DNA from: CAYNTH01 sp964427055
GTDB lineage: Archaea > Aenigmatarchaeota > Aenigmatarchaeia > CG10238-14 > SCSR01
Length of the DNA: 15,239 nucleotides
Assembly (NCBI GenBank): GCA_964427055.1
Contig: CAYRSQ010000018.1
Span: 1 to 15,239, forward strand
Reading direction: 5' to 3'
Below are positions 1 to 7,337 of the stretch, piece by piece (position 1 is the first letter of the stretch; every line of letters starts with the position of its first letter). Under the pieces are notes generated by a model. It was not told the origin of the DNA. It saw nothing but the letters and a program-made list of their open reading frames with translations, and did no database searches. The translations under genes were made by a program, and so were the position numbers.

Positions 1-213
1 GCACAATCTATGCTTAAAAATGGAAAAAGCGAAGAGGTTGTGCAAAGGTCTCGACCTAGTGACCGATACTCTTGGAAATATTTTCAAACCAATGTGCCGA
101 ATCTAGCAAAAGGGAATGAACGACTTTTCAGAGCCCGTTGCATTCAACTAATCAAAACAAATATACCTGTGTGGCATAGTTTAACCATCTACTGCAAAGT
201 GAACTGTCAATGA
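1..213 (+). CDS. 3' end of an unidentified upstream gene (partial)
   Basis: The reading frame is open from base 1 to the TGA at 211-213, so this is probably the last 70 codons of a gene that starts before the window. It is not likely to be a complete small gene beginning at the ATG at 10, which has no good ribosome binding site that I can see. The visible tail is basic, with several aromatic residues (for example WKYF near codon 26) and no membrane segment or recognisable motif. Its stop overlaps the next start by four bases (ATGA, 210-213), the same coupling seen elsewhere in this operon, which supports real translation of this frame. By position it could be the end of a glycosyltransferase or another polysaccharide enzyme, but the sequence does not show which. 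Confidence 0.5.
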   Translation, partial: AQSMLKNGKSEEVVQRSRPSDRYSWKYFQTNVPNLAKGNERLFRARCIQLIKTNIPVWHSLTIYCKVNCQ

Positions 214-1583
214 TAATCGAAGCACTCATTCTGTTTTCAATCTGTTTTATCGCTGTTGTTCGTCCTCTCTGGGGTCTGGCCATTTTGCTGATATCTGAAT
301 GTTCCATCTTTTACTTGGGCCAGTTTGCAACTGTAAAACTGCCGCTCGGATACGCCGGGCCTTCGGATGTATTTATCGTTTGTCTCTTTATCGGATCGTT
401 CTTGCACTCAAGAAGAAGGCAGCCACAGTCCAAATATATTATGAATGGATTAGAGGGGGGGCTTTCACGGGTGCTGTTGTCGGCCATACTGCCTTACTTA
501 ATCTGGCTTGCCATATTCGGTTTGTTAGGCGCTATTTCTGGTTTTGGGACACAGCCTTTTACCGTGCAAGTTCGTCAGACAATTTTATTCATTTTACCTT
601 GGAGTGTTATTGCGGTTGTGTGGTTTATGAGGGATCGCGCGAAAGAAATACTGAAAATGGTTATCTTTGTTGCCTCCGCGACTGCATTGGTTCATCTTGC
701 GATTCAGTTGTTTGATTATCGTGCTGTTATGTATGATGCCTATTGGAGGTCCGCCGAAGGCATAGGCGAATATCAGCAGTATATATTGTACAATAAAGTT
801 TTTGTAAGGGCTCTACCTAAGGGGATTATGTTAATGTTATTCTGCCTGATTTATTGTTTTTCAAGGTACATAATAGGTGGTGCTGGGCGGCAGAATAGCC
901 GTCTATTTTTGCTTTTGTATTTTCTCCAGTTTATGGCGATTGGCATTACTTTTACCAGATCTCTTATGTTTTCAATAATTGCTGGCTGCGCTCTTGCCGT
1001 GGTTTTCGCGGCAAGAACGTCGATTTTGAATAATATGGCTATGAAAAAAGCATTCGTCTTAATAGTTTTGCCTGTTGTTTTTGTCATCGCATTGACGGCA
1101 GCAAAATCAAATATTATTGAGTTCTGGTTTGAGAGAGTTGGACAATTTAGTTATGACCAGCTGATTTTCTCTCCGTACACGATTCGCGGTATGGACAACC
1201 TGGCTGCCATTAGCGCTATTAGTGACAGACCATTCTGGGGGTGGGGTGAATTTACGTATCCTTATGCCTATTCTCTCCGCGCTACTGGTTCTACGGATAT
1301 TCATCCACTGCTGCAACTAGGGCTCGTCGGAGGAATTCCTTGTATTTTATTATTTATTCGTTTGCAGTGGGTTCTGCTTAGAAAGTTTTGGATTTACACC
1401 CGTAGTAGTATAGATCTGCTAAATGTGTCACTACCGTATTTGACGATTATCACCACGGCACTATTCGTAATCAATACTATTGGCGCAGGCGGTACCACGA
1501 GTGGCCCCAGTCTCATTGCGTTCGCGTTGGTTATTGGTTTGATGGTTGCTGAGGTCGAAAATTCGGTGCATGAATGTGCTTAA
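210..1583 (+). CDS. O-antigen polymerase/ligase-like membrane protein (Wzy/WaaL type)
   Basis: This 457-residue protein is mostly hydrophobic, with about ten or more predicted membrane segments (roughly residues 3-19, 20-37, 52-64, 88-110, 124-140, 149-167, 204-221, 231-248, 252-269, 280-297, 367-389, 408-425, 433-449). The pattern fits the Wzy/WaaL superfamily, which joins undecaprenyl-linked repeat units or transfers the chain to lipid A core at the periplasmic face of the inner membrane. Supporting features are an arginine after the middle helices (FTRS, Arg250), a long polar loop at about 300-365 containing a PFWGWGEF segment (341-348), and DIHPLLQLGLVGG (363-375) at the return into the membrane, where this family often has a conserved His. 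Sequence alone does not separate polymerase from ligase; position in a glycosyltransferase operon favours polymerase. The start overlaps the upstream stop by four bases. Codons 82-84 contain a run of seven G. Confidence 0.75.
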   Translation: MIIEALILFSICFIAVVRPLWGLAILLISECSIFYLGQFATVKLPLGYAGPSDVFIVCLFIGSFLHSRRRQPQSKYIMNGLEGGLSRVLLSAILPYLIWLAIFGLLGAISGFGTQPFTVQVRQTILFILPWSVIAVVWFMRDRAKEILKMVIFVASATALVHLAIQLFDYRAVMYDAYWRSAEGIGEYQQYILYNKVFVRALPKGIMLMLFCLIYCFSRYIIGGAGRQNSRLFLLLYFLQFMAIGITFTRSLMFSIIAGCALAVVFAARTSILNNMAMKKAFVLIVLPVVFVIALTAAKSNIIEFWFERVGQFSYDQLIFSPYTIRGMDNLAAISAISDRPFWGWGEFTYPYAYSLRATGSTDIHPLLQLGLVGGIPCILLFIRLQWVLLRKFWIYTRSSIDLLNVSLPYLTIITTALFVINTIGAGGTTSGPSLIAFALVIGLMVAEVENSVHECA

Positions 1584-1601
1584 CATGTCCATAGGTCTGG
1601 A

Positions 1602-2660
1602 ATGGAAAAAAATATTAAAAGTTCAAAAGTTAAAAAAATCGAAGTCCACGCCTTCGAGCCATGGTTAACCCTTAATTGGCAGCGGAAAAATCTTGCACCT
1701 CTTGAAGTAGTTGCGCCTGAATTTAATTCGAACACAGATGCGTTTTTATTTTATGAGCAGACGGTGGTTGATCCTCGGGTTTATTCGAAAGCACCCATCG
1801 AAAAACGTTTTGGGCTTTTGACCGAACCTTCTATTGGAAGGCCTTACGCAGCACAATCGATTCCCCACGTGAACCAGTTCAGGGCCATATTTACTCACGA
1901 TCCTCTGCTGCTATCGCTGCATCCGAATTATCGCAAGAACCTATTCGGTACCTCATGGGTGTTCAATGAGAAAGATATGATATCAGCCCCGTCCAAAAGC
2001 AAAAAAATCAGCATTATTGCCAGTAATATGAGGAGATTACCGGGGCATAAGCTGCGCCTGTCAATCTGCGAAAAACTGTATCAAAGGCAATGCGGCGTTG
2101 ATATTTTTGGCCGGGATATTCCGTGGGGCACTTTCATACCCGATCGCAGAGATGCCATTGCGCCTTACTTGTTCACCATCGCAATTGAAAATTGCCGAAA
2201 AGGAAACTATTTTTCTGAAAAACTCATTGATCCGCTCGTCACCCGAACAGTCCCGCTCTACTGGGGCTGTCCCAATATCGCCGATTTTCTTAAAACCGAC
2301 GGCATGATTATCATAAAAAATGAACGCGAGTTCTGGTGCCAGTTTGAACGGGTAATGTCCGACCCTATCGGAATCTATGAATCTCACAAACAAGCAGTCG
2401 AAGAAAATTGCAAGCTGGCTATTGAAAAATATAATGCGAAATGTGCCTGGGGTAATGTTGCTGTCCAGATTGCAAATGAATTAGAATACAAATTCAACGG
2501 CAGCAAACTTTCATTTACCAGAAAATTGGAATTATGGTGTATTCAGCAGGCATTTTTGGCTAAGGAACATGGTCTAAGTTTTTCATCAACCCCTTTCATT
2601 CCTCAAAAACTTAAAACTACAATCAAAGAGGTCGCGTCTTACCTGGATCCGCGAGTTTGA
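1602..2660 (+). CDS. GT10-like glycosyltransferase (fucosyltransferase type)
   Basis: The 352-residue protein has no signal peptide or membrane segment and looks cytoplasmic. Its C-terminal half carries the hallmark of the GT10 alpha-1,3/1,4-fucosyltransferase fold: FTIAIEN (191-197), then FSEKLIDPL (204-212), VPLYWGCPNIADF (217-229) and a following hydrophobic strand with MIIIKN (235-240). These correspond to the family's F-x-hydrophobic-x-x-EN, EK and VP-x-x-x-G elements around the donor site. KISIIASN (135-142) and GHKLR (148-152) begin the second Rossmann domain. GT10 enzymes use GDP-fucose, but related bacterial enzymes may use another GDP-sugar, and no GDP-fucose pathway gene is present here. 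The gene follows the Wzy-like gene after 18 bases and precedes the methyltransferase gene by 30. I am confident of the family-level similarity, not of the sugar. Confidence 0.75.
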   Translation: MEKNIKSSKVKKIEVHAFEPWLTLNWQRKNLAPLEVVAPEFNSNTDAFLFYEQTVVDPRVYSKAPIEKRFGLLTEPSIGRPYAAQSIPHVNQFRAIFTHDPLLLSLHPNYRKNLFGTSWVFNEKDMISAPSKSKKISIIASNMRRLPGHKLRLSICEKLYQRQCGVDIFGRDIPWGTFIPDRRDAIAPYLFTIAIENCRKGNYFSEKLIDPLVTRTVPLYWGCPNIADFLKTDGMIIIKNEREFWCQFERVMSDPIGIYESHKQAVEENCKLAIEKYNAKCAWGNVAVQIANELEYKFNGSKLSFTRKLELWCIQQAFLAKEHGLSFSSTPFIPQKLKTTIKEVASYLDPRV

Positions 2661-2678
2661 AAATTTTACGATTTCAAA

Positions 2679-2685
2679 AAGGAAG
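2679..2685 (+). promoter_or_regulatory. Strong Shine-Dalgarno of the FkbM methyltransferase gene
   Basis: AAGGAAG lies five bases before the ATG at 2691. It is the clearest ribosome binding site in the window and fixes that start; most other genes in the operon have weak or overlapping initiation regions. Confidence 0.6.
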
Positions 2686-2690
2686 AAATA

Positions 2691-3563
2691 ATGCTGAGAA
2701 ATTATTTATCTCATCCAGTTGGTAAATTGCCTTATTGGCTTTCGAAAAAATACCGACGCTCTCTGATTACGGATGCTATTAAACATCTCCGTAAGATATT
2801 CACCAAGAGAGAAATGTACGGCCATTCATTTCTGGAGTTCATACGCCTTCTACGCACATACCTGAAAAGGGCACCGCAAACTCACCTTAATAAGTATGAA
2901 GCTGTGTGGAAAATATTTTGCACAAACACTCCCAAAATCATTGTTGAAATTGGTTCATATAACGGGAGAGACGCTGTTGAATTGAGCAGGATGTTTCCCC
3001 CAGCAAAGGTCTTCACATTTGAAGCGGACGCTAATAACTTTGAAAAAGTTAAACATAACGTTGCGGTACGCGACAATATTACACCAATTCAAAAAGCCAT
3101 ATTCAGTCACACCGGAGTTGTGCAATTTTATCCGTCAAAAGGTATAAAAAATCCTTCAGACTTTAGAGGCAGTGGTTCATGCTTAGAACCGAGAGATAAA
3201 TTAAAAGATACTTGGCCTGAGCTGCAATTTGATAAACCTATTCAGGTCCCCAGTATCACTTTGGATGATTGGGCAAAAGAAAATGATATCAAAAGAATTG
3301 ATTTTATCTGGATGGATGCCCAAGGTGCGGAGCTTTCAATTCTTCAAGGTACTGGAAATTTGCTCGAATCTGTAAAAGCAATTCTGTTAGAAATTTGGCA
3401 AGAATCTTATTACAAAGACTCAGGCAGCTATAATGAAATTCGGGATTATCTTGAGTCGCACGGTTTCACGCAAACGCATTGCTGGTTGGAAAAAGATAGT
3501 GGAGATGTGATTTTTGTAAATAATGAGTTAACAAGGCACAATAGCTCAGGAAAAAAGATTTGA
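2691..3563 (+). CDS. FkbM family SAM-dependent methyltransferase
   Basis: This 290-residue soluble protein has the class I methyltransferase layout of the FkbM family, whose members O-methylate sugars or other hydroxyls. Motif I is VEIGSYNGRDA (85-95), which binds S-adenosylmethionine. The acidic end of the second strand is TFEAD (109-113). VPSITLDDW (186-194) and IDFIWMDAQGAELSILQG (203-220) form the family's characteristic C-terminal signature. About 75 residues precede the fold, are basic and aromatic, and resemble nothing I recognise. Inside a polysaccharide operon the likely acceptor is a sugar of the repeat unit or a chain end. The start follows a strong AAGGAAG site. The stop overlaps the TTG start proposed for the next gene. 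Confidence 0.85.
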   Translation: MLRNYLSHPVGKLPYWLSKKYRRSLITDAIKHLRKIFTKREMYGHSFLEFIRLLRTYLKRAPQTHLNKYEAVWKIFCTNTPKIIVEIGSYNGRDAVELSRMFPPAKVFTFEADANNFEKVKHNVAVRDNITPIQKAIFSHTGVVQFYPSKGIKNPSDFRGSGSCLEPRDKLKDTWPELQFDKPIQVPSITLDDWAKENDIKRIDFIWMDAQGAELSILQGTGNLLESVKAILLEIWQESYYKDSGSYNEIRDYLESHGFTQTHCWLEKDSGDVIFVNNELTRHNSSGKKI

Positions 3564-4540
3564 AAATGAGATGTCCAAATTTGAATGAACTGCCACTTCC
3601 TTCTGATTTTAAAACAGGCTGGCCCTGGACGGTGGAAAGCCATAAGCCTGTACTCAATCAAACGACTGAGTACCCAAGTATCTGTATCGTCACACCGAGC
3701 TTTAACCAAGGTGAATTTATAGAAGAGACAATACGCTCCATTCTTCTTCAGGGTTACCCCAATCTTGAGTATATCATCATGGATGGTGGTAGCACCGACA
3801 ATTCCGTGGAAATCATTAAAAAATATTCCCCCTGGCTTGCCTATTGGGTAAGTGCAAAGGATAAAGGCCAAGCTGAAGCCATTTACAGGGGCTTTGAAAA
3901 ATCTACCAGTGATATAATTGGATGGGTCAACTCCGACGATATGCTTATGCCCAAAGCGCTGTTTGGATTTGGCAAATATTTTGTCGATCATCCTGACACC
4001 GAGCTTGTTGCCGGTGGTGGAGTAACAATAGATGAAAAAACCAGGATCAAACCGTCCAAATGGGGGGACATAGATTTTTACTATTTGGATAACCGCATCA
4101 GTTTTTTAAGAATTTTGATAATGAAGGGGTTTGATTTCTTACAACCTGCGTCACTTTGGAAGAGAGATGCCTTTTTTGCCGTCGGTGGATTTGACCGTTC
4201 ATTAAACTTCTGTTTCGATCTTGATCTTTACCTGCGATTGACAAAACGAAAATCAGGTCGTGCCATACGACAGCCTGTTGCGGCATTCAGAACACACCTT
4301 GCAACTAAAACCAGCCGTCTGCAGCATGTCCGATTGGAAGAACTTGAACAATTGCTTAACCGACATGGCTTGATGAACTATCCTGGCTGGATTCAATCAT
4401 TTCTTGCCATTGGATACCGAATTTGGGGAATCATTAGACACAAAATAGCATTACTTAATTATTTAATTCGCCCCCCCAAGATGGATATATTACAATCTAT
4501 GTCACGAGAATTAAAAAATACAAAATCCCATTCAATATAG
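3560..4540 (+). CDS. Family 2 glycosyltransferase (WcaA-like)
   Basis: This is a cytoplasmic, GT-A-fold inverting glycosyltransferase of about 326 residues. The N-terminal domain reads ICIVTPSFNQGEFIEETI (41-58), then IIMDGGSTDNS (72-82) for the nucleotide site and VNSDD (123-127), the DxD-like metal and UDP-sugar motif. A later WKRDAF / FDLDLYLRL region (around 200-230) provides the acceptor side and a likely catalytic acid. Two starts are possible. TTG at 3560 overlaps the previous stop and sits eight bases after an AGGA; ATG at 3566 is two codons further in and lies farther from that site. I prefer TTG only slightly. The C-terminal codons include a run of seven C (4471-4477). Donor and acceptor sugars cannot be read from the sequence. 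Confidence 0.85.
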   Translation: MKMRCPNLNELPLPSDFKTGWPWTVESHKPVLNQTTEYPSICIVTPSFNQGEFIEETIRSILLQGYPNLEYIIMDGGSTDNSVEIIKKYSPWLAYWVSAKDKGQAEAIYRGFEKSTSDIIGWVNSDDMLMPKALFGFGKYFVDHPDTELVAGGGVTIDEKTRIKPSKWGDIDFYYLDNRISFLRILIMKGFDFLQPASLWKRDAFFAVGGFDRSLNFCFDLDLYLRLTKRKSGRAIRQPVAAFRTHLATKTSRLQHVRLEELEQLLNRHGLMNYPGWIQSFLAIGYRIWGIIRHKIALLNYLIRPPKMDILQSMSRELKNTKSHSI

Positions 4541-4567
4541 CGGTATATCCCAAAGAAGAACATCATT

Positions 4568-5485
4568 ATGAGTGAGCCCAAAATATCTGTCTGCCTTTGT
4601 ACCTATCACCGCGAGCCCATGCTCTCGGATTGCCTTGATTCATTGGTAGGGCAACAATGCACATTTCAATTTGAGGTCATCGTAGTTGATAATGATTTTA
4701 ATGGTTCCGCCGCACCGGTAGTTGCGTTGAAAAAAGAATTGTTTAGGCGCAATGGTCTGATCTTGAAATATTCGATTGAGCCACAGCAGGGGATTGCCAG
4801 TGCACGCAACAGTGCGGTTGCAATGGCCATGGGTGAATATGTTGCTTTCATCGACGATGATGAAACGGCCAATCCTGACTGGCTACAGTGCCTTTACGAC
4901 TCAATTATGAGATATGACTCGGATGTAGTTAGGGGTCCAGTCATTCCGAATTTTCCTGAAAACTTTCCAATATACCAAAAAAGGCTGTTTACTTTTCGAA
5001 GTCTGCCCACAGGCACTTATGTGGAGGAAGGTATCATGGCAACCGGCAATGTTCTGATCAAGCGAGCTCTCTTGATGCAGCGAGAACCGCCATTTGATGT
5101 TAATTTCAATCATACAGGTGGAGAAGACACAGATTTTTTTTGCTGGTTGAGCAGTCGCGGCGCGAAGTTCGTCTGGTGTGATGAGGCGTTTGTTTATGAG
5201 CTTCAACCGCTGGAACGAGCCACGCTGAAGTGGCAACTCCTGCGAGCATACCGTGGCGGGTGGGGTTTTTCACTCCAAAAGATTCGACGGTATGGCTATT
5301 TCAAGGCATTGGGGTTGGTTATTATTTGGGTCGTTCCAGCTGGTTTAATAAATTGTATACAGGCCATCAGGCTCGGAGATATCCGTGCTATTGGTCTGAT
5401 GTGGTTACGCATTGTTGCTACTCAGTGTGGCAAAGTGGGGTTCTTCTTCAGAATAAAAATAGAGGGATATAAAGCCCGACAATAG
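4568..5485 (+). CDS. Family 2 glycosyltransferase with C-terminal membrane-associated segment
   Basis: This 305-residue GT-A glycosyltransferase opens with ISVCLCTYHREPMLSDCL (6-23), followed by VIVVDND (37-43), the GIASARNSA stretch (75-83) and the metal-binding FIDDDE (94-99). GGEDTDFF (184-191) is the second acidic motif, usually part of the acceptor and catalytic region. After RGGWGF (229-234) comes a hydrophobic segment at about 247-266, suggesting membrane attachment near the lipid-linked substrate, and a basic tail. A 27-base gap separates it from the preceding gene, with only a weak AAGAAGAA ribosome site. A decayed relative of the same subfamily follows immediately downstream, so the locus once carried two such enzymes. 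A run of eight T lies in the codons for the GGEDTDFF motif (5134-5141). Confidence 0.85.
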   Translation: MSEPKISVCLCTYHREPMLSDCLDSLVGQQCTFQFEVIVVDNDFNGSAAPVVALKKELFRRNGLILKYSIEPQQGIASARNSAVAMAMGEYVAFIDDDETANPDWLQCLYDSIMRYDSDVVRGPVIPNFPENFPIYQKRLFTFRSLPTGTYVEEGIMATGNVLIKRALLMQREPPFDVNFNHTGGEDTDFFCWLSSRGAKFVWCDEAFVYELQPLERATLKWQLLRAYRGGWGFSLQKIRRYGYFKALGLVIIWVVPAGLINCIQAIRLGDIRAIGLMWLRIVATQCGKVGFFFRIKIEGYKARQ

Positions 5486-5505
5486 ATTGGGAAACCTACG
5501 AAGCG

Positions 5506-5549
5506 GCCCCCAGCCGATCTCCGCGGAGGATGATGTTGTCGGTAGGGGC
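5506..5549. repeat. Imperfect inverted repeat with a 10-base perfect palindrome
   Basis: CTCCGCGGAG at 5519-5528 is a perfect palindrome. It sits inside outer arms that also pair: GCCCC (5506-5510) with GGGGC (5545-5549), and CCGA (5514-5517) with TCGG (5539-5542). It lies directly downstream of the intact GT2 gene and just before the decayed one. No T-run follows, so it is not a standard intrinsic terminator. It may be a small dispersed palindromic element or a chance structure. Confidence 0.3.
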
Positions 5550-6176
5550 TTGGCTTAACTCCTGAATATTGTCGAGGTCGACAGGAGACTTTCTTTACGA
5601 CGCTACTGCGCTCTTTGGAACAAGATGAGGGCCTCTTGCTATTTACGACCTGGAATGAAAGTAAAGGCCAGCAGGGAAATATCCATAGCTTTTTACCACT
5701 CCATCAGCCTGAAATTGGCTGTTTACTTGGTCTTGAGTATTTCCCCTGGATTTATGATTCGAAGGGCTTTTCACATAGGGGCATTTAATCGGTGAAGAGT
5801 GATATGGCAACCAACAACTGTCTGACAAAAAGATCACTGCTTGGTATGCGTGAAGGGCCGTTCTTTGTGTTGGTGCGGTGAAGCAGTTGTTTACGAAGTT
5901 CTTGAAGATAAACGTCGAAAATGGTCATGGCATTTACGTTGGGGTTATCGCGGAGGATGGGGGTTCTCGCAGCAAAAGAGTCAAGACATGGGATGGTCTC
6001 GCGGATTTCTGTACGCTCTTTTTCGAGCCTTTCTTGGTCTGCTGAAAGCGACATATCAATTTTTGGAGAATTTTAACAATCCACGAGCAGCTCTTCTTGG
6101 TTTTTTGCGTGATGTTGCCGGGCAGGCAGGTAAGATAGGGTGTTTTTTGGGGATTCGCATAGAAGAGTGGGAATAA
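5546..6176 (+). pseudogene. Decayed GT2 glycosyltransferase, relative of the gene at 4568-5485
   Basis: Three pieces line up in order with the intact upstream GT2. Piece one (frame of 5573, to about 5677) reads RQETFFTTLLRSLEQ and aligns with the N-terminal TYHREPMLSDCLDSLVGQ helix. Piece two (about 5711-5866, same frame) reads MATNNCLTKRSLLGMREGPF (5804-5863), against MATGNVLIKRALLMQREPPF. It is interrupted by TAA at 5786-5788. Piece three (5868-6176, another frame) begins WCGEAVVYE and contains YRGGWGFSQQK, against WCDEAFVYE and YRGGWGFSLQK. Missing parts are about 75 residues including the catalytic DDD motif, and about 25 residues including the GEDTDF motif. The remnant spans about 210 codons, against 305 in the intact gene, which agrees with those losses. 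The last piece is an open frame of 111 codons from a TTG at 5841, but without catalytic residues it is unlikely to be functional. Divergence suggests an old paralogue, not a recent duplication. Confidence 0.8.
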
Positions 6177-6179
6177 AAG

Positions 6180-7337
6180 ATGCCAAAAATTAGGACCATA
6201 ATCTTTCACCCCGCGCTTGCGCCTTATCGGGTCGATCTTTTTAATGAATTGGCCGAATATCTGGATCTGAAACTTATCTTTCTTAGAAAAAATTTGCTAA
6301 ATCAAAAATTTGATCAGGATTATCTTTGTACTCGTCTTAAATGTGAATACGGCTATCTATGCTCCGGCTTTGATGTCGGGGCACGGTCTTTTCGGTGGGG
6401 AGTTGGTAGAGAGATTTTAGATTTTAAGCCTGATGTTGTAGTTAGCCATGAGTATAGTTCAACCTCCTTGCTTGTTTCTTCACGGAAAAAATTATTACCT
6501 GACTATAATAAATGGAAACAGCTTATCTGGACGGCTGACAATGTTTCTATTTGTGAAGAAGCCCGTTTTTTTAGAAGACGGGCACGAAAGATCTCGCTGG
6601 GTGTTGCTGATGGTATGATTGTTTATACCAAAGCAGCAAAGGATTGGTATGTGCGGTACGGAGTACCGGAAAAGCGAATTGGAATTTGTCCAAACATTCA
6701 AAAAGAAGATGTTTTTAGATCTGCACTTCAGAGTTCTCTCCCCATAGCTGAGCGTTATATTCGAGATTATAATTTGGTTGGGAAACGTGTTCTGCTGTTT
6801 GTAGGCAGATTTTTCGAGATTAAGGGGATAGATCGCGTTATCAAAGCGTTTGCGGGGGTGGTAAAATCGATTCCGGATGCGGTATTTGTGATTGTGGGTG
6901 ACGGCCCGGAAAAAGATTCTCTTGAAGACCTTGCCGCAAGCAAAGGAATAGGTGACAGCATCAGATTTGTGGGGCGGTTTGAAGGGTGTGAACTGCTTGC
7001 CTGGTATCTTGTAGGCCAGTTGTTCGTTCTGGCAAGCAGTTCCGAAACTTATGGCGCAGTGGTCAACGAAGCCCTGCTCGCTGGTTTGCCGGTGATTTGT
7101 TCGACGAGGGCTGGGGCAGCCGATCTTATTCGGCAGGGATACAACGGCAGTGTCTTTGACCCTTATGATGTTTCAGAACTTTCAGCACAAATGAAAAATA
7201 TATTAGTTGACGTTTCTCCTTTACAGGATGAACCTCTGTCTACTAGAAGAAGTCTGATGCCCATTTCATTTGAGGATGCGGTAAGGGGGTTTGTAGAGAT
7301 CGTGGAAGCTGCTGTACAAGGGCGGCATCAGGGATGA
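6180..7337 (+). CDS. Family 4 glycosyltransferase (GT-B fold)
   Basis: The 385-residue protein has the two Rossmann domains of GT4 retaining glycosyltransferases. The N-terminal acceptor domain begins TIIFHPALAPYRVDLFNEL (6-24), a pattern common in enzymes acting on lipid-linked oligosaccharides. The C-terminal donor domain has LLFVGRFFEIKG (205-216), VIVGDGPEK (237-245) and the E-x7-E signature ETYGAVVNE (289-297), which contacts the nucleotide sugar. It starts with ATG three bases after the last remnant of the GT2 pseudogene, with a modest purine-rich stretch upstream. Its end overlaps the next gene by four bases (ATGA, 7334-7337). The sugar and linkage are not identifiable. Confidence 0.9.
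   Translation: MPKIRTIIFHPALAPYRVDLFNELAEYLDLKLIFLRKNLLNQKFDQDYLCTRLKCEYGYLCSGFDVGARSFRWGVGREILDFKPDVVVSHEYSSTSLLVSSRKKLLPDYNKWKQLIWTADNVSICEEARFFRRRARKISLGVADGMIVYTKAAKDWYVRYGVPEKRIGICPNIQKEDVFRSALQSSLPIAERYIRDYNLVGKRVLLFVGRFFEIKGIDRVIKAFAGVVKSIPDAVFVIVGDGPEKDSLEDLAASKGIGDSIRFVGRFEGCELLAWYLVGQLFVLASSSETYGAVVNEALLAGLPVICSTRAGAADLIRQGYNGSVFDPYDVSELSAQMKNILVDVSPLQDEPLSTRRSLMPISFEDAVRGFVEIVEAAVQGRHQG

Noticed and set aside
3446..3991. 181-codon open frame on the - strand
   Set aside because: It lies opposite the FkbM and GT2 genes, both of which have clear family motifs; its translation shows no recognisable domain.
5643..6209. Three - strand open frames (61-91 codons) over the GT2 fossil region
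   Set aside because: The + strand fragments explain this stretch by similarity to the neighbouring GT2; the - strand translations show no motif or start signal.
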